A DNA stretch of 64,000 nt from the NCBI GenBank assembly GCA_016858145.1, contig JAEHOE010000018.1, positions 1,178,001 through 1,242,000 on the forward strand, given 5' to 3'. Below the pieces are notes generated by a model that was not told the DNA's origin, made no database searches, and worked only from the letters and a program-made list of their open reading frames with translations. Of this stretch, positions 58,933-64,000 are shown in pieces (positions within the stretch are counted from its first letter, which is position 1; each line of letters starts with the position of its first letter). The position numbers and the translations under genes are program-made. This stretch comes from Edaphochlamys debaryana. Its lineage: Eukaryota > Chlorophyta > Chlorophyceae > Chlamydomonadales.

Positions 58933-61900
58933 ATGGCCAACCTCTTCGCGGGCTTGGGCCGCCTGTTCGGCGGGACAAATCCGCTCTACAAGGCCGCACA
59001 GGAGAAGGTGAGCGGGCGCTCATGCAACAGCCCCCCTCACGACCAGGGCTTGATCAACCGAGGTCCCGAGGCCGGGCCCGCCCTCACCCTCTGCCCCCTC
59101 CTCCCGCCTGAACGCAACATACCTCCCTTCCCCAAACCCCTCACCTCCTTCGCACCAGGACCTGTCAAAGGTCCGCTGGCTGGTGCAGCAGCACCCGGGC
59201 GACGTCAACGTGCAGGAGCAGCAGGTGGACCCCCGGGGGCAGCCGGCCTGGGGACCCCCACAGACCGCACCGCTGGCCCAAGGGGCTCTGCCCCAAACCC
59301 TTGCCTTACACAGCCTCGCCGAAGCCCCTCTTCCCGGCAACCGCAGATGGGCTGGACGCCCCTGCATGTGTCAGCTTTCCAGGGGTCGGATGCCATTGTG
59401 CGGGAGCTGCTGGCCCGCGGAGCCCGTCACAACATCACGGACAAGGCAGGGCGGGGCAGAGGGCGGAGCAGGGCAGAGGGAGGACAGGGCAGGGCAGAGG
59501 AAGGCCAAAGGAAGGGAAGTAAAGGCAGGGTAAAGTGCAGGGTGCTCGAGCACCTAGGGAAGGTCTTCGGGGGCCGCGGCTGGTGGGCGGAGAAGGGGAG
59601 CTGCAGCTTTCGCTGGGAGGCTAGGACTGGGCCCCTGCAAGCCGACACGAGAGAGCTGCTTTTGCTCAAGGGGCAGCTTGCGTGCGGCTTGCACCACCAC
59701 CAAGATCAGGGCCCGCCCACTGGTCCGACATCCTGGACACCCCAACCTCTGCGCCCTACACCCTCACCACTGATGCACCCTGCGTGCTGTCACGCTGTGG
59801 TTTTCCCCCCACAGGAGGGCCGCACGCCCCTGCACCTGGCGGTGATGCAGGGCCACGCGCAGGCGACCCAGGACCTGCTGCGGCGGGGCGCTGCGACGGG
59901 CGCGCGGGACAAGGTGGGGCCCGCCTGGGCCTGGCGCTGGGCCCTGCCGGGGCCTGCATGGACCCGGAACTTTGCATGTCGCCCTTTCCTGTTCAGCTTC
60001 TCCTGCTTCCCCCACAAATTTCACACGGCATCCCGCAGGGCGGTCTAGCACCCCACGACTACGCCGCGCAGCGGCACCCGGCGCTCCTGCCCCTGCTGGG
60101 CCCGCCGCCACCGGGGCTGGCGCAGCCGGCGGCGCCGTCATCCTCCGGCCCCAGCGGGTCCGAGCTCTCCACCGGCTCCTTCGGACTGGCGGCGCCGCCA
60201 GCGACGGTGCCGCCCGCGCCGATAGGAGCTGCTGGGGGCGCCGCCGGCGGCGTCAGCTTCCCGCGAGTGCAGCACAGCGGCGTGGTTCCAGCGGCGGCGG
60301 CGGCGGGGCCAGGAGCGGCGGCGGCGGCGGCCCCGCTTCAACGCACACAGACGCCGCCAGGGCAAGCTCGTCCGGGGGCGTGGGGAGCGGCGGCTGGGGT
60401 CTACGAGGCGGCGGGGCCCAGTGCTCCTGCGGCCGCTGGGGGCGGCCTGTACACCTACCCGACCTACCCGCAGGGGCCGGCGGCGGCCCAACCGCCAACC
60501 GCCCCGGCGGGGGGCGGCCAACCGCTGTCGTTTCCTCAGCACGGATCCTACCAGCCTATGTCTCCGCAGCACAAACCATCCGCGCAGCAAGCAACGGCGG
60601 GGGCTGCCGCGGCGCCCCTGCCCTATCCGTCCTTCCACTCCCAGCAGCCCTCGGCCCCGTCAGCGCCCACGCCACCGCCAGCACCGTCGCCGCCGCCGCA
60701 ACAGCAGCACGCCTCCTCCCACCCAGTGCCCCAAGCCCCGCCAGCGCCGCCAGCGCCACCGCCTGCGCCGCCCCGCCAAAGCGGCGGCGGCGGGTGGGGC
60801 GGCGGCGGCGGCGGTGTCAGCGGTGGAGGTAGCGGAGGCGGGCCGGACGCCGCGTCCCGGGGTCGTCCGCCGCCGGTGTCTGCGGCAGCTGACGACGAGG
60901 ACGATTGGGGCACAGGGGGGCCCTCGGACTGGGGCGGCGACGACGGTGAGGCCATGGGGTGCTCGGTGGCGCGCCCTGGGCCCGTGGCCCGATGCTCGCA
61001 TCCACACCCCTCCCGTCCCTCCCATCCTGTGCCCCACGCTCGCCCACGAGTCCCACCTGACACTCCCTCTTGCCCCCGTGACCCCCTGCCCCTCCCTCAC
61101 ACCCGCGCACTGCCGCCCTTGCCAGAGCCGCCCTCCCCTGCGCGCCCGGGCCCCAGCGGCTCCGGCGCCGGTGCCGCTACGCCGCCGCCTCCCGCCTCCA
61201 TGCCCAGCCCCAGCTTCAACCGCCGGCCGGGCTTCAACCCAATCATGAGCGCCCGCTTCCAACTGGAGAAGCTGCTCGGGGCGGGCCTGTCCCACCTGGG
61301 CCTGGGTGGGCCCCACCCCCACGGGCCCGGCTCGGGCCCAGGCCCAGGCCCGGGCCCCGGCTGGCACCCGTCCGCGCCCTCCGCCTCCGGCGCCGGGCCC
61401 TCCGGGGCCGGCAGCGTGCCGCCCTCGCCCTTCCCCGCCGGGCCCGGCTACGGCCTGACGCCCATGCCCTCCGACTCTGCGCAGTCGGCTGTGTCGATCG
61501 CGTCCACGACCCGGTCGGGGCCAGCGGCCGTGGGCGGACGGCTATACAGCTACGAGGAGCTGCGGGTGGGGCGCTGGGGTCTGGGGGTCTGGGGTCTGGG
61601 TTGTTTTGGTTTGGGGTCTGGGGTCTGGGGGCGCAGGGTTGAGGGGGTCGTGGAGGGCCAGGAGCCTGAAGCCGGGGCTCGGGACATCTTGTGATTCGGG
61701 GGATCGGGACGAGTCTGGGGCTGGTCAAGGGCTGCCTTTCACGTCCCATCCGCACCCCCCAACCGCACCCCAGGTGGCCACGGGCGGCTTCAGCCCCATC
61801 AATAAGCTGGGCGAGGGCGGCTTCGGGCCCGTGTACCGGGGGGCGCTGGACGGCATACCCGTGGCCGTCAAGGTGAGCCGTGGGGCGGAAGGGGTGAAGA

Positions 61901-64000
61901 AATGGGCTGTGCTAGTGGTGCGCTGCCAGCATGTGCAGACTGCAGAGTTGGCTTCACGTGCGGGCTGTCCGTCGCGTGGGCGCGCCCTGTACCGGTATCT
62001 GACGCCGCGCCCGGTTTGTTGCCCATGGCAGGTGATGGACGCAAGCGAGGGGGCGCTGCAGGTGGGCCGGGGCCTGGGCTGGGATGTATGGTGTCCATGG
62101 GGGCCACGGTTGCCAGCGGTCCCACGGTCCCGCGGTCCCGGCTGCCCCCACGTCACGTTCACCCCATGCCCTCACCCTCCCAAGCCGCCCCGCACAACCC
62201 CGCCACCCTCCTTGCCGCCCTCCCCCCCCCCCCCCCAGGGCCGCTCTGAGTTCGAGGCCGAGGTGTCCATACTGTCGGCCCTGCACCACCCCCACGTGGT
62301 GCTGCTCATCGGCAGCTGCCCGGAGAAGGCGAGGAGGAGGCGGGGGAAGGGGAGTTGAGGACAGGGATGCGAGGCTGGGCGGTCGGGGGGGCAGTGCACG
62401 GGAGCAGGCGGGGGAGGTTCTTGTGATGGCTGCATGCGGCAAGGAGGTATGACTGGAGGTGGTGTGTTCTCCTCAACTTCTTGCCGCTTTCGTTCGCATC
62501 CTTTTCCCCAAACCCCCTGTCAGGGCATGCTGGTGTACGAGCTCATGTCCAACGCCTCCCTGGAGGCCCACCTGCTGGGCCCAGGGCGGGCCCACGCTGG
62601 GCCCGGGCCCCACCCGGCCAAACCGCCGCTGGGCTGGCGCGACCGCGTGCGCATCGCCGCGGAGATGGCCTCGGCGCTGCTCTTCCTGCACTCGGCCAGC
62701 CCGCCCATCGTGCACATGTGGGTGTGTCGCGGCGAGAGTGTACGGCAGTACGGCGCTAGCGTGCCGGGACGCCAGAGTGCGGGTGCGCCCACGGATGAAC
62801 AAGGGATGAACCAACCGCCAACCAACCACCAACTGCCAACCGCAACCAACCGCAGGGACCTCAAGCCCGCCAACATCCTGCTGGACGACCACCTCACCTC
62901 CAAGCTGGGGGACGTGGGCCTGGCCCGCCTGGCGCCCTCCCTGGCGCGGCCCGCGGGGCCCGCGGGGGAGGCGGCGGCGGCCCGGGCGGGGGTGGGCGCC
63001 GCCAAGTCCACCGTCAAGGTGGGGCCGTGCCGGAGAGGGAGGGGAAGGGGAGCGACTGTTTGTGGGTTGCCACCTGGGTGCTCTTGAACAGTGAGGTTGC
63101 TACCCAGCATGCCTTGTGGTGTTGCTAAGCCGCTGCTCTCGCAACAGGAGTCGTGTCGCACCCCAGTGAGGCCGGGGGCCCTGGCCGTTGCCTCGACGCG
63201 CCAAACCCGCCTCCCCCGCCCCCTCCCCCACACCCGCCAGGACTCCCGGCTGGTGGGCACGTTCGAGTACATCGACCCCGAGTACCTGCACACGGGGGAG
63301 TTCTCAACCAAGAGGTCAGCGGGGGTGCCGGGGTGCTGGGTGTTCAGGGCTGCTCGTGTAAACCGGAGAAACAGGGCGCGGCTAGGGTCGGCGTTTGATG
63401 TGTACTCGCCTCTTCGCTCGCACCGCACCGCGCGACTGAGAGTGCGCGCCTTCCCCTTGCCTTATCCTTTCCTCGGCCCCCGCCCTTCCCATTCTCCTTC
63501 TGCCCCCAGTGACGTGTACGCAATGGGCATGGTGCTGCTGCAGCTGCTCACCGGCAAGGATACGGCGCAGGTGGGGGCGTGGGGACCTGTAGCCCGGTCG
63601 CCCTGGCCTCCCTAGCCTCCCGCTCCTCTCTCGCTTCCCTCTCGCCCACGCCTAGCGTCCTCTCCCCCTTCCCCTTCCCCTTCCCTGAACCCCCACCCCC
63701 ACCCAACCCCACACACCTCCAGGCCGCCCACGCCGCCGTCCGCGCCGCCCGCGCCGAGCCCCTGGGCGTGGGCCCCTGCCTGGACCCCCGCGCGGGGCCC
63801 TGGCCGGCCGCCGAGGCGCTGGCCTTCGCGGACCTGGCTCTGCGCTGCGCCGAGTACCGCCGCCAGGACCGACCCGACCTCAGGTGCGCGGGGCGCGTGT
63901 ATGGGCGCGGAGTGCTTGGGTGTGCTGCGGTGTGCTGCGGTGCTGGTGGGAATGGGGAGGGCAGGGGGTCCGAGTGGGGATCGGGGGCGTGTCAGCTTGG
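58933..64000 (+). CDS. Ankyrin-repeat protein kinase, U-box-kinase/RLCK-IX-like (3' end outside window)
   Basis: Fourteen exons join in phase to 852 residues before the edge: 58933-59007, 59159-59224, 59347-59445, 59815-59913, 60039-60945, 61126-61565, 61774-61872, 62032-62061, 62239-62328, 62524-62717, 62856-63018, 63241-63314, 63510-63570 and 63723-63883. Residues about 20-113 are ankyrin repeats (MGWTPLHVSAFQGSDAIVRE, GRTPLHLAVMQGHAQATQDL). Residues about 114-555 are Pro/Gly/Ala-rich and disordered. The kinase domain has GEGGFG at 575-580, VAVK with Lys at 595, the catalytic segment HMDLKPANILLD (699-710), DVG at 719-721, GTFEYIDPEYLHTGEFSTKS and ALRCAEYRRQDRPDL. The last two and the FSPINKLGEGGFGPVY start are typical of plant U-box/USPA kinases. 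Here ankyrin repeats replace the usual N-terminal part and no U-box is seen within the window. Introns after 59445 and 62328 would be GC–AG. Confidence 0.86.
61578..61633 (+). repeat. GGGTCTG tandem repeat in kinase intron
   Basis: About seven imperfect GGGTCTGG units, one interrupted by a T-rich variant, right after the donor at 61566. G runs of three to five bases make G-quadruplex formation possible in DNA or nascent RNA. Confidence 0.75.

Noticed and set aside
62219..62236. C homopolymer as an assembly gap or repeat of interest
   Set aside because: It is the polypyrimidine tract before the acceptor at 62237-62238, usual for this genome, though its exact length may be miscalled.

Overview
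The window reads as nuclear DNA of a green alga, most likely a chlorophycean of the Chlamydomonas/Volvox group. The basis is very high GC, dense genes with many short introns (GT–AG, C-rich acceptor tracts), Ala/Gly/Pro-rich low-complexity protein stretches, plant-type gene families, and no bacterial operon structure. Gene models were assembled by eye from splice sites, reading-frame phase and recognisable protein families. Exon borders are therefore good but unproven, and first exons are the weakest part.

Left third (1–16.9 kb). A SCC4/MAU2-like cohesin-loader gene runs off the left edge on the minus strand. It faces, across a 311-bp gap, a RPAP2/RTR1-type RNA polymerase II CTD phosphatase on the plus strand. 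Then come an intronless uncharacterised protein with LRR/F-box-like look, a small reading frame directly behind it in the same frame, and a two-exon uncharacterised gene. That last gene has an inverted, internally deleted copy of itself immediately upstream. A 1.7-kb stretch without a convincing gene follows.

Middle (16.9–44 kb). A voltage-gated/cyclic-nucleotide-type cation channel (minus strand, about 9 kb) carries a very long disordered tail. It is divergent from a DUF493-family gene (plus), which is followed by a plastid-type FAD monooxygenase (plus). A MYND zinc-finger protein (minus) follows with one apparent single-base frameshift. An EMB8/ABHD-type alpha/beta hydrolase (minus) has a large low-complexity insertion.

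Right third (43.7–64 kb). A very large OSCA/CSC1/TMEM63-type mechanosensitive channel (minus) is followed by a conserved-looking but unrecognised minus-strand gene. At the right edge an ankyrin-repeat protein kinase (plus) related to the plant U-box/RLCK-IX kinases runs off the window.

The genes do not form a pathway; this is an ordinary gene-rich chromosomal segment. Its more unusual content is the inverted gene duplication, a short GATGTGGGTCGGGC-like motif found 11 times only inside introns, several apparent GC–AG introns, the ankyrin–kinase fusion with altered HRD and DFG motifs, and a likely nonsense codon or frameshift in two genes. No tRNA, rRNA, CRISPR array, transposase or organelle gene was seen.
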